Below are positions 40,086-50,028 of a stretch of DNA of 64,000 bases, piece by piece. Location: assembly GCA_002686265.1 (NCBI GenBank), contig NZBA01000050.1, positions 124,001-188,000 on the forward strand, read 5' to 3'. The position numbers and the translations under genes are program-made. The notes beneath the pieces were generated by a model. That model saw only the letters and a list, made by a program, of their open reading frames with translations, was not told where the DNA came from and made no database searches. Source of the stretch: Planctomycetota bacterium (lineage in GTDB: Bacteria > Planctomycetota > UBA1135 > GCA-002686595). Positions within the stretch are counted from its first letter, which is position 1. The number at the start of each line of letters is the position of its first letter.

Positions 40086-41732
40086 ATGAACCTCGACGCG
40101 GACACACTGGAACGGGGCTTGCTCCTGTTCGAGGCCCTAATCGACGAAGATGGGGGGCACACACGGGCCCTGGAAGCCTCCTGGGGGGCTTATTCTCCCG
40201 GAGCCGATCTCGGCACCGAGGATCCGGGGGTCCACCGGCGGCACCTGGAGTGGTTCCTCTTCGAGGATGGCGCCGCCGAGAACCTGCTGGGGGCCTGGCG
40301 CGAGAGGGCCGACGCCGAACTGCGACACCACGGCGATGCTTTCCTCGCATCCGAGGTCGGTCTCTTCGTCGTCACAGCCGTCCAGCCCGAGGGAGGCGCC
40401 GCCTTGGAGGAGATCGCTGGCCTGGGCTCCTTCATCCTCGAGCCCCCCGGGCCAGGAGGAGAGCCGGCGGTGGGGGACCTGATCGTCGGACGCCTCTACC
40501 CGGTGGGCGAGGGCCGCCACTGCAGCTCACCGGCGGCGGCGGTCTTCCGCAGCGAGAAGCTGCTGGCGGCGATCCGCGCCGACATCGGCCGCCTGCGCGA
40601 GGAGCGCGATCAGGCCGTCCTGCGCGTTTCCCAGGCCGAGCTCGAGGCCATGTTCTGGGGCCCACAGGCCACCAGCCAAGAGAGCGCCGGCTCCACCGGG
40701 CGCGAACGAGCCGCGGACGAGGCCCTGCAATGCCTGAGCGCCGGGGGAGTCGATGAAGCGGAGGCGGCGGAACTGGTCGATTCCTTCCGATCCCTGCCCT
40801 ACGACCCTCGCACCCTGACGCCGGGGGCGGGAGATCCACTCGCCGCCGCCCTCGAACAGCTGGCCTTCGAGAGTGAGGTCGACCTCGAACGAGCACGCGC
40901 GCTGCTGCTCGCCCTGTGGGCTCAGCCCGTCCGCGAGGAGTCTGCGCCGGCGCAAGCTCCCGCTCCGGCTCCACACGGTGATCCCGCCCGCGCCCTCGCG
41001 GCCTTCGACCGAGCCCGGCGCTCCGGCGCAGATGTCGCCACCTCGATCGCGACCCTCGAGCGCCATCTCGGCCTGGATGACGTCGAGGATCTCGAGGAGG
41101 CGGGCGAGGATGCCCCCGACTTCCCCGGCGTGGTGGCCGCCATGGTCGAGGAGTTCCTGTGGGACGTCGCCCGTGAAGATGGAGAGACCCGCGCGGCCGA
41201 GCTCGAACCGCTCCTCTTGCTAGGCGAGTTCGCCGGCCACGTGGGCGTCTTCGAGAACCTCGCCGCATCCGACCTGCTGACCTTCTGCGCTTTCTGGGTC
41301 TTCGAGCGCGGCGGGCTGGTCGACCCCGAGCGGGCGCGCTCGCTCCTGGCGGGCCTGGAGCGCTTCTGCTCCTGGGCCGAGGCTCAGCACGATCTGCCGC
41401 TGGCCGCGGATTTCGGCGGCGACCTCGAAGGCCTCAGCGAGCACCTTCCGCGGGCCGCAGCGGCCAATGGCGCCCTGCAAGCCCCGGGCGCCGAGGGCGC
41501 CGGCGAGGTCTACCGACTGCTCGAGCTGATGGGCGAGCACGTGCGCATCGAATCCGCCGTCGGTTCGACTCGCGAGGTGCGCCTGCCCGCGGGCCTGGCG
41601 GGGCACCTGCGCGCCGGCGACACCCTGCGTGCCGAGGTCGACGACTCCGGAGTTCTGATGGTCCTGCGGTGCTACCCGCCCCAGGCGCGCAGCCTGCTCT
41701 GCGCCGGGAACACCTCGGGCCCAAGCAACTGA
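40086..41732 (+). CDS. Large acidic hypothetical protein
   Basis: A 548-residue cytosolic protein that I do not recognise. It is strongly acidic and Ala/Leu/Glu-rich, mostly helical by composition, with an AQAPAPAP linker near residue 300. The N terminus (DTLERGLLLFEALIDED) and the middle block (VVAAMVEEFLWDVAREDGE, LLLLGEFAGHVGVFENL) look like compact helical domains; the last 80 residues could be a small beta domain (STREVRLPAGLAGHLRAGDT). No catalytic motif was seen. ATG 40086 follows a TACAAT hexamer (40008-40013) lacking a clear -35. Divergent from cvpA. Confidence 0.72.
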   Translation: MNLDADTLERGLLLFEALIDEDGGHTRALEASWGAYSPGADLGTEDPGVHRRHLEWFLFEDGAAENLLGAWRERADAELRHHGDAFLASEVGLFVVTAVQPEGGAALEEIAGLGSFILEPPGPGGEPAVGDLIVGRLYPVGEGRHCSSPAAAVFRSEKLLAAIRADIGRLREERDQAVLRVSQAELEAMFWGPQATSQESAGSTGRERAADEALQCLSAGGVDEAEAAELVDSFRSLPYDPRTLTPGAGDPLAAALEQLAFESEVDLERARALLLALWAQPVREESAPAQAPAPAPHGDPARALAAFDRARRSGADVATSIATLERHLGLDDVEDLEEAGEDAPDFPGVVAAMVEEFLWDVAREDGETRAAELEPLLLLGEFAGHVGVFENLAASDLLTFCAFWVFERGGLVDPERARSLLAGLERFCSWAEAQHDLPLAADFGGDLEGLSEHLPRAAAANGALQAPGAEGAGEVYRLLELMGEHVRIESAVGSTREVRLPAGLAGHLRAGDTLRAEVDDSGVLMVLRCYPPQARSLLCAGNTSGPSN

Positions 41733-41816
41733 GCTCGGCCCCGCGGAGGGGGGCGGTACGAGCCCCGGCGCCGGTTCCCGCACCCGACAGGGCGGGCCGG
41801 GGGCGCGGGAGGTCTG

Positions 41817-41842
41817 ATAATGTACGTTATGTTGCACGCAAC
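41817..41842. promoter_or_regulatory. Adjacent inverted repeats in an AT-rich island
   Basis: ATAATGTACGTTAT (41817-41830) and GTTGCACGCAAC (41831-41842) abut in the gap before the small Cys-rich gene and the sdh operon. Both are near-palindromes, and this is one of the few AT-rich spots in the window. They look like an operator, though no regulator can be named. Confidence 0.35.
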
Positions 41843-41950
41843 CTGCCCGGCAGGGGACTCCCTCCGGTCTCGGGGCCTGAAACCCGCGCTCCTTTGCCAG
41901 GGATGTCCGGGGCCACGCACGCTCTTGAAGGCTAGTATCCCGCTTCCGCC

Positions 41951-42196
41951 ATGGCACCCAAGTACTGCTTCAAGGACTGCACGCGCGTCTGCGACCTGAG
42001 TTGCAAGGCAGCCTTCGAGGTCGATGATCCGGTCGACAACGTGGACTGCTACTTCATCTGGCTCGCCTACCACTTCGGCGAAGGTCTGTACGAGCTCAAA
42101 CACTCGCTGGAATCCGGGTCCGGTCCAGGGAGTTTCCACGGGCCCGGGCCCGGCGGCCCAGGCCCCAAGGGCCCCAAGGGCTTCCCCAACAACTGA
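41951..42196 (+). CDS. Small Cys-rich protein with Gly/Pro tail
   Basis: An 81-residue protein without a signal peptide. The N-terminal half has five Cys (YCFKDCTRVCDLSCK and VDCYF), spaced as in a small metal- or disulfide-binding unit. The last 30 residues are a collagen-like Gly/Pro run (HGPGPGGPGPKGPKG). Not recognised. The ATG lies 12 nt after a TAGTAT hexamer, and 87 bp separate it from sdhC, so it might be co-regulated with the succinate dehydrogenase genes. The non-random Cys pattern supports a true gene. Confidence 0.6.
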   Translation: MAPKYCFKDCTRVCDLSCKAAFEVDDPVDNVDCYFIWLAYHFGEGLYELKHSLESGSGPGSFHGPGPGGPGPKGPKGFPNN

Positions 42197-42283
42197 CCCC
42201 GCCGTTCCGATGAGTCTGCCCCCCCTGGGCCTGCCCGCGGGCCGGCCAAACCTCCACCGCACCCACCTCGGGCAATCTGTCGG

Positions 42284-42948
42284 ATGGGACGGTGCCACGT
42301 GCTGATCTGGCTGCGGCGGACCTTCGGCTCCTCGATCGGCAGCAAGGCCCTCATGGCCTGCACCGGGCTTGTGCTGATCGGCTTCCTCTTCGCTCACCTC
42401 GGAGGGAACCTGCTCCTCTTCGCAGATGCGGACGGCGCGGCCTTCGACGCCTATGCAACCGCCCTGGAGCACAGTCCTCTGCTGCCATTGGCGGAAGCGG
42501 GTCTCGCGCTCCTGTTCTGCGCCCACATCGTCCTCGGCGTCCGGGTGCAGCGCGCCAACCGAGAGGCCCGCGAAACCGCCTACCGCGTGCGGCGCACCCA
42601 CGGCGCGCGCACGCCCGGCTCGCGGACCATGGTCGCGACCGGCCTCGTGATACTCCTGTTCCTCGTGGCACACCTCTACGATTTCCGCCTCTGCCGCCCC
42701 GAGGGCGACAGCCTGGCCTTGATCGTGCGCGAGCGCCTCGCATCTCCCTCCGGCCTCGTGCTCTACGGCGCCGGCGTGCTCGCCCTCGGCCTGCACCTGA
42801 CCCATGCCCTGCGCAGCGCCCTGCACACCCTCGGCCTGCACCACCCGCGCTATGAGGCGCTCGTGGATCGCGCCAGCTTCTTGTTGGGCTTCGTTCTCGG
42901 GCTCGCCTTCCTGTCCTTTCCCCTGGTCTTCTTCCTCGGAGGTGCGGC

Positions 42949-42952
<4 letters not shown>
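42284..42952 (+). CDS. sdhC: Succinate dehydrogenase cytochrome b subunit
   Basis: Membrane anchor (222 aa) of a type B succinate:quinone oxidoreductase: one polypeptide with five hydrophobic helices rather than separate SdhC and Sdh[22 protein letters not shown] starts the family, with His residues in [22 protein letters not shown] and LHLTHALR as candidate ligands for two b hemes. Such di-heme enzymes use menaquinone in most known cases. A GTG at 42299 ([12 protein letters not shown]) is an equally good start. The stop overlaps the sdhA GTG. Confidence 0.92.
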
Positions 42953-44874
<1,922 letters not shown>

Positions 44875-45645
44875 ATGGGCGCCTCCCCCACCACCCTACG
44901 CCTGACCCTGCACGTCTGGCGCCAGGCGAGCCGCGACCTGCCGGGCGCCTTCGAGGTCCACCACCTCGAGGGCATCTCGGTCGACATGTCGTTCCTCGAG
45001 ATGCTCGACGTCCTCAACGAAGGCCTTACTTCCCAGGGACGCGAGCCCTTCTGCTTCGACCATGACTGCCGCGAGGGGATTTGCGGCATGTGTAGCTTGG
45101 TGATCAACGGCCAGGTCCACGGACCCGATCAGGAGATCACGACGTGCCAGTTGCACATGCGCCACTTCGCCGACGGCGACACGATCGTCGTCGAGCCTTT
45201 CCGCGCCCGGGCCCTGCCCGTGGTGCGGGATCTGGTCGTCGACCGCTCGGCCTTCGACCGCATCATCGCCGAGGGTGGCTACATCTCCACCGACGCGGGC
45301 TCGGCGCCGGAGGGCAACGCTCTGCCCATCTCCACCGCCGCCGCCGACGAGGCCATGGATGCCGCCGCCTGCATCGGCTGCGCAGGCTGCGTTGCGGCCT
45401 GCCCCAATGCCTCGGCCATGCTCTTCACCGCGGCCAAGGTCTCGCACCTCGCCCAGCTCCCCCAGGGAGAGCCCGAGCGCGAACGACGGGTCCTGGCCAT
45501 GGTCGAGCGCATGGACCGAGAGGGTTTCGGGGGCTGCACCAACGAGCGCGAGTGCCAGGCAGCCTGTCCCAAGGGCATCTCGGTGGCGCACATCGCCCGG
45601 CTGAACCGGGAGTTCCTGCGCTCGTCCGTGCTGGGCCGCTCCTGA
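44875..45645 (+). CDS. sdhB: Succinate dehydrogenase iron-sulfur subunit
   Basis: Electron-transfer subunit (256 aa) between FAD and quinone. The [2Fe-2S] motif [13 protein letters not shown], the [4Fe-4S] motif [13 protein letters not shown] and the [3Fe-4S] Cys residues in [15 protein letters not shown] are intact. The ATG directly abuts the sdhA stop codon, so translation is coupled. A hairpin follows the stop, ending the sdhCAB operon. Confidence 0.96.
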   Translation: MGASPTTLRLTLHVWRQASRDLPGAFEVHHLEGISVDMSFLEMLDVLNEGLTSQGREPFCFDHDCREGICGMCSLVINGQVHGPDQEITTCQLHMRHFADGDTIVVEPFRARALPVVRDLVVDRSAFDRIIAEGGYISTDAGSAPEGNALPISTAAADEAMDAAACIGCAGCVAACPNASAMLFTAAKVSHLAQLPQGEPERERRVLAMVERMDREGFGGCTNERECQAACPKGISVAHIARLNREFLRSSVLGRS

Positions 45646-45648
45646 GTC

Positions 45649-45675
45649 GCTGAGCCACGCTCGGCGAGCCTCAGC
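45649..45675. terminator. Bidirectional terminator hairpin
   Basis: GCTGAG...CTCAGC arms enclose an inner GCTCG-G-CGAGC stem between the convergent ends of sdhB and the kinase gene. No U-tract, so its strength is uncertain. Confidence 0.5.
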
Positions 45676-46756
45676 CTGGGGGCAGGTGAACGGCGCAGAC
45701 AGTGCCCACTGCCGGCAGGGAGTCAATCGACAAGCGCGCCCCGAGGGCGTCGATGCACTCGAGCAAGCTCACGCTCCCATAGCCCGTGCCACCGCTCCCG
45801 CTGGCGCCGGCTCGCAGCCAGTCGAGCTCGGTCGCCCCCATGCCCCGGCCGCCATCGGCCACGATGATCCGCGCCCCCTCGCGTTCGCGTTCGAAGGCCA
45901 CGGACACCTCAGCCCCCACGGCGCAGGATTCGATGGCGTTCAGGCTCAGGTTGCGCAGGACCCGCGCGAGCAGCCGCGGGCGCGTGCGGAGGGTTGGTGC
46001 TTCCTCAAGCTCCAGGCTGCAGCGGACCTCGTCGGCACGAGAGCTGATGCGCCGAGCCGACTCCAGCGCCCCCTCGGCCAGGGGGCCCAGAGGCACCTTC
46101 GCCAGGGCCTCGCCCGCGCCACCGCTGAGGAACTCGCCGGACAGGGAGCACAACTCGTCGAGGGTGTCGTTCAGCGGGGTCCCCTCCCCGCCTTCGCGGG
46201 CAAGTTGAAAGCGCGCCAGGGAGACGAGGTGCCTACAGTCGTGAGCGACCCCGGCGGCCCGAGCGCCCAGGCGCGCCAGGTGCGCCGCTTCGCGGTCGGC
46301 TAGAGGCGAGGGGAAGTCCTCCAGAACGCCAAGCTGCTCGCAGAAGCTGCGGGCGCGGCGAGCGTCGAGGTCCAGGGGGCGCGTCGCCTCGAGCCACAGC
46401 ACCCCCCCGCCCGGGGCGCGGGCGATCCAGGCCCCCCGGCTGCCGCGAGCCCTAGGGCCCGGCAGGCGAGCCAACTCCCCCGCTGCCAGGGAGCGCTCGC
46501 CACGGCCGGCGGGCAGGCGCGCCCCCAGCCCGAGCACCTCGCCCGTCGGGTCCTCCGCCGCCCTGCCGCCAGCCCAGCGCATACCGCGTCTACCACGCCA
46601 AAGGGCCAGACTCGCGCCGGCGGCGGCCCCGATCCCGGCCAAGGACGCGGCCAGGGGGTCCGTCCCACGCAGCAGGGCCGCGAGGGCGGGTTCGCTCACC
46701 ACTCCCCACCCCGATGAGGAGAGAGGCGGCGGCTCCCTGTCGGCAGCTGCATCCAT
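45671..46756 (-). CDS. Soluble sensor histidine kinase
   Basis: A 361-residue kinase. The H-box is AGVAHDCRHLVS, the N-box RNLSLNAIES, G1 IIVADGGRGMG and G2 SGSGGTGYGSVSL, so both phosphoacceptor and ATPase parts look functional. The first 150 residues are a sensor-like region with one hydrophobic stretch (AALLRGTDPLAASLAGIGAA), perhaps not a true membrane span. Its response regulator is not in the window. It is divergent from a gene with a sigma-54 promoter, which would need an NtrC-type activator; an NtrB-like role is possible but only inferred. Convergent with sdhB over the shared hairpin. Confidence 0.83.
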   Translation of the reverse strand: MDAAADREPPPLSSSGWGVVSEPALAALLRGTDPLAASLAGIGAAAGASLALWRGRRGMRWAGGRAAEDPTGEVLGLGARLPAGRGERSLAAGELARLPGPRARGSRGAWIARAPGGGVLWLEATRPLDLDARRARSFCEQLGVLEDFPSPLADREAAHLARLGARAAGVAHDCRHLVSLARFQLAREGGEGTPLNDTLDELCSLSGEFLSGGAGEALAKVPLGPLAEGALESARRISSRADEVRCSLELEEAPTLRTRPRLLARVLRNLSLNAIESCAVGAEVSVAFEREREGARIIVADGGRGMGATELDWLRAGASGSGGTGYGSVSLLECIDALGARLSIDSLPAVGTVCAVHLPPG

Positions 46757-46907
46757 GTCCCGAGTCTGCCCCTTGGGAGGTGCCAGGGGAAGGGCTATGG
46801 ATGCGAGCGGGGGAAGCGTCCGCCCGGGGGACGCAGCGCTACGCGGAGGGAACGTGAGAGGGTCCCCTACCCTTGCTCGAGGGTGCTGCCGGCGCTTTGG
46901 TGGTACA

Positions 46908-46932
46908 CATCCTCCGCCCTCCTACTAGGATG
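46908..46932 (+). promoter_or_regulatory. Candidate activator site upstream of a sigma-54 promoter
   Basis: CATCCT-N13-AGGATG, a perfect 6-bp inverted repeat about 90-113 bp before the predicted start site, a usual distance for NtrC-type activators. The rest of the 347-bp gap shows no gene. Confidence 0.3.
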
Positions 46933-46994
46933 GCTGCGTGATCCGCCCTCCAGTGGGTCTCACGCCGCGCCCCTCCGGCTCCGCTCCGGCCTCC

Positions 46995-47010
46995 TGGCAC
47001 GGGGCTTGCT
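46995..47010 (+). promoter_or_regulatory. Sigma-54 promoter
   Basis: TGGCACG-GGGC-TTGCT is an exact match to the -24/-12 consensus TGGCACG-N4-TTGCW, with GG-N10-GC spacing. The start site would be near 47021, 83 nt before the HEAT-repeat gene. Confidence 0.75.
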
Positions 47011-47103
47011 AAGCTGCCGGCAGTGCGACCGATCCATCGAGCACCGTCGCCTGACGGCGAGGGACCTGTGGGGTTCCCAACGACAACAACACACCGACCG
47101 AAG

Positions 47104-49200
47104 ATGATGAAGAAGCTACTTCTCCTCGGCGCCTTGCTCACCGCTGGCGCCCTCGGCCTCCAAGAGACCTCTCAGGGGCACGGCGGGACCTACCGCGGTC
47201 CCGGTGACACCGTCCCCCCCGGCGGCGGCGGAGGCGGCGGCGGCGGCGGCCCCGCCACTCCCGGGCCTGCCGGGCCCGCCACCCCGGGCCCCTCGGGCCC
47301 CTCGACTCCCGGTCCGGCCTCTCCCGGCACTCCAGGCGGTGCGGGCCCCTCGCGGCCCTCGACCGGCGGTGGCGCCCAGAGCGGCCCCGACCTCACGGTC
47401 TGGCAGTTCTGGTGGGGCTTCAACAAGGACCCCTACCTGAACCTCAAGGCCCACATCCACTCGGCCAGCACCCTCACGGGCAGCGACGAGTTTTTCCTCG
47501 GCCAAGGGCAGCAGACATCCGCCAAGGACAACCTGAGACCGTCCGAGGAGACGATCCGCCAGAAGGTCGTGCCGGCTCTGCTCGACGCCCTCGACAAGGA
47601 AACCAACAACGACATCGTCACCGCCTGCCTGATGGCCCTGGCCAAGATCGGCGATGCGGAGTCCGAGGACGGCGTTTCGAAGTTCGAGCAGGTGATCCGA
47701 CCCTACCTGAACGACGCCAACCAGGAGATCAAGGAGACGGCCGCCCTGACCCTGGGGATCCTGGCCAATCCAGCGTCCACCGAGACCCTCCTGGGCATCA
47801 TGAACGACATGCCCGACGCCCGGGTGCTGACCGGTGACGAGGGCGGGATCAACTACCGCACGCGCGCCTTCGCCGCCTACGGCTTGGGGTTGATCGGCAA
47901 CCGCACCTCGGACCTCGAGACGCGGCGCGCGATCGTGCGCTCGTTGTGGGAGGTCCTCGAGTCCCCGCGCCAGTCCACTCGCGACGTCAAGGTCGGAGCG
48001 CTGATCGCCATGGGCCTCGTTCCGCTCGACATCGGTCCCGCCACGGCAGGGGGCGAAGCCGGCGCGGAAGACGAGCTGACCGTCGCGGACTGGTCCCGCA
48101 AGGAACAGATCGAGTATCTGGTCGAGTTCTTCCTGGCTGACGGGGAGAAGAACAAGCACTACCTGGTGCGTGCCCACGCTCCCCACGCCATCGCGCTCCT
48201 GCTCGACGGCGCCCCGGAGCTCAAGAGCGCCGTGGTCGAGGCTCTCGCGCCGTTCGTGCGCAAGCGCGCTCCTGGCCAGGCTGAGCTGCGACAGAGCTGC
48301 ACCCTGGCCTTCGGCCAGATCGGAGACCTCGACGCGGACCCCGAGGACAAGAAGATCCGCGCAGCCCTGATCGAGGCATCGGGCAACAGTGACGTCCAAA
48401 CCAAGAACTACAGCATGATCTCCGCCGGGCAAGTCGGCGGGCGCCCCGGAACCGGGGACACGCCCCTGGCCGGCGAGAAGGAGCTGCGTGCGCACCTGAT
48501 GAAGCAGCTCTCGCGCGGCAAGAGCCAGCTCAAGCCTTGGGCCGGCCTCGCGATCGGCGTCATGGAGCGTTCCCTTCTGGACAAGGGACAGACTCCCTCT
48601 TCGGACGCCCTCGGTGCCCTGCGCATCAAGCTGCGCGAGGAAGGAGCCCCCTCCCAGGTCGGCGCCTACGCCATCGGCCTGGGTATCGCCCGCGACAACG
48701 AGTCGGCCTCCCTGCTGCTCGAGAAGCTGGACCGCATCTCGCAAGATGAGCCGCGCGGCGACATCGCCGTGGCCCTCGGCTTGATGAACGCCGCCGAGGC
48801 GATCGAGCCGATCCAGAAGATCGTGCAGGCCTCCAAGTACCGCTCCGACCTGCTCAAGAGCGCGGCTATCTCCCTGGGACTGCTGGGAGACAAGAACGCC
48901 GTGCCCGAGCTGACGAGCATGCTGCGCAACGAGGCCAAGACCCTCTCGACCCAGGCGGCGATCGCCTCGGCCCTGGGGTTCATCGGTGATTCGCGCTCCA
49001 TCGACCCTCTGGTCGAGATGCTCCAGAGCACGGATGTGACACCCAAGGCGCGCGCCTTCGCCGGCGTGGCCCTGGGCATCGTTGCGGACAAGGAGACCCT
49101 GCCCTGGAACTCCAAGATCTCCGTCGACATCAACTATCGGGCGAATACGACGACCCTGACCAGCGCCTCGGACGGTACCGGCGTGCTGGACATCCTCTAG
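47104..49200 (+). CDS. Exported HEAT-repeat protein with Gly/Pro-rich N terminus
   Basis: A 698-residue exported protein. Signal KKLLLLGALLTAGALG is followed by HGGTYRGPGDTVPP, a glycine run and a collagen-like PGP/GPS stretch to about residue 105. The rest is helical repeats of HEAT type (AALTLGILANPASTETLLGI, AVALGLMNAAEAIEPIQKI, AAISLGLLGDKNAVPELTSM). HEAT arrays bind proteins; this would be a periplasmic or surface scaffold. Two ATGs (47104, 47107) are possible. It has its own sigma-54 promoter and a strong downstream hairpin, so it is a single-gene unit. Lysine content is higher than in neighbours, consistent with high expression. Function unknown. Confidence 0.82.
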   Translation: MMKKLLLLGALLTAGALGLQETSQGHGGTYRGPGDTVPPGGGGGGGGGGPATPGPAGPATPGPSGPSTPGPASPGTPGGAGPSRPSTGGGAQSGPDLTVWQFWWGFNKDPYLNLKAHIHSASTLTGSDEFFLGQGQQTSAKDNLRPSEETIRQKVVPALLDALDKETNNDIVTACLMALAKIGDAESEDGVSKFEQVIRPYLNDANQEIKETAALTLGILANPASTETLLGIMNDMPDARVLTGDEGGINYRTRAFAAYGLGLIGNRTSDLETRRAIVRSLWEVLESPRQSTRDVKVGALIAMGLVPLDIGPATAGGEAGAEDELTVADWSRKEQIEYLVEFFLADGEKNKHYLVRAHAPHAIALLLDGAPELKSAVVEALAPFVRKRAPGQAELRQSCTLAFGQIGDLDADPEDKKIRAALIEASGNSDVQTKNYSMISAGQVGGRPGTGDTPLAGEKELRAHLMKQLSRGKSQLKPWAGLAIGVMERSLLDKGQTPSSDALGALRIKLREEGAPSQVGAYAIGLGIARDNESASLLLEKLDRISQDEPRGDIAVALGLMNAAEAIEPIQKIVQASKYRSDLLKSAAISLGLLGDKNAVPELTSMLRNEAKTLSTQAAIASALGFIGDSRSIDPLVEMLQSTDVTPKARAFAGVALGIVADKETLPWNSKISVDINYRANTTTLTSASDGTGVLDIL

Positions 49201-49218
49201 CGTTCCGGCCCTCCGCCG

Positions 49219-49280
49219 ACCCGCGCGCAGGGCGCGCGGGAGAGCCCGCCCCGGCCCCATGGGCCGGGGCGGGCCTGTTT
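49219..49280 (+). terminator. Tandem terminator hairpins
   Basis: First a 9-bp stem CCCGCGCGC/GCGCGCGGG, then a perfect 14-bp stem GCCCGCCCCGGCCC-CAT-GGGCCGGGGCGGGC followed by CTGTTT. These end the HEAT-repeat transcript. The rest of the gap to 49449 holds nothing recognised. Confidence 0.7.
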
Positions 49281-49449
49281 CCGGCCCCCCGGAAGGGAGG
49301 CGAAGAAAAACTGGAGGCGACGGGCTGCGGGATTCCAGGCCCAGGCGTAGACTCTGGCTACCGCCAACCTTCTCGATTGCGGGAAGAGCCTGGGGCCGAC
49401 AATGCCTCAGACACACCGCCCGGTCGCTTCTAGAGCGGCCGGGCGGATC

Positions 49450-50028
49450 TCATTGCGACGCGCCGGTTCGGGACGCGCCGGCAAGCCGCGTCCCCTCGCC
49501 TGAGCGGCCGTCCGGCGCTCGCCCGGCGAACAGGGCCCAGGCGGCCACCAGGGCGATGAGCGACGCGAGCCCCCCCGCGGTCCAGCGAGCCCGTGCCAAT
49601 GCCGTGGCGACGGCCCTGCGGCCGGCCTCTTGCCCGGTGACCTGGGCCTCGAGTCTGCCGAGGGTCGCCCTCCAAGAGCCTCGCCCCTCCGGGGGCAAGC
49701 CGGCGACGGCTTCGGAGAGCCCGGAGAGGTGCGCGCGTGCGGTGGCAGTCCGATGCAAGGTCAAGGCGACGAACACCGCCCGCTCCCACAGCCAGGGATC
49801 GCTCGGATAGAGCCGCACGCCCTCCAGGCCCGTGCGCAACGCTCCCTCGAGATCACCCGCGCTATGGAGGACGTGCAACTCGTTCTGCCAGCGCTCCAGG
49901 GTGTCGCCCCCCGCCCGGGTTTCCTCGAGCGCCTCGACGAAGCGTCCCTCGCTGACGAGTTGCACGAGGCCCTGGGGCAGCGAACCAGCGACGGTCATCA
50001 AGGTCATCCAACAGACCGGGAAGCTCAT
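49450..50028 (-). CDS. TPR-like protein with C-terminal membrane anchor
   Basis: A 192-residue protein. The first 120 residues are helical with TPR-like pairs (LVSEGRFVEALEETRAGG, AGDLEGALRTGLEGVRLYP, WLWERAVFVALTLHRTA). The C terminus has a single hydrophobic helix (GLASLIALVAAWALF), making it a tail-anchored inner-membrane protein. ATG 50028 overlaps the upstream stop (ATGA), so it is the last gene of the purM-led unit. No catalytic motif. It may be a partner of the membrane synthase encoded just before it. Confidence 0.68.
   Translation of the reverse strand: MSFPVCWMTLMTVAGSLPQGLVQLVSEGRFVEALEETRAGGDTLERWQNELHVLHSAGDLEGALRTGLEGVRLYPSDPWLWERAVFVALTLHRTATARAHLSGLSEAVAGLPPEGRGSWRATLGRLEAQVTGQEAGRRAVATALARARWTAGGLASLIALVAAWALFAGRAPDGRSGEGTRLAGASRTGASQ

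Noticed and set aside
42228-42247. GGCC/GCCCGCGGGC dyad before sdhC as a terminator
   Set aside because: Short, interrupted dyad in 70 percent GC sequence without U-tract; likely chance.
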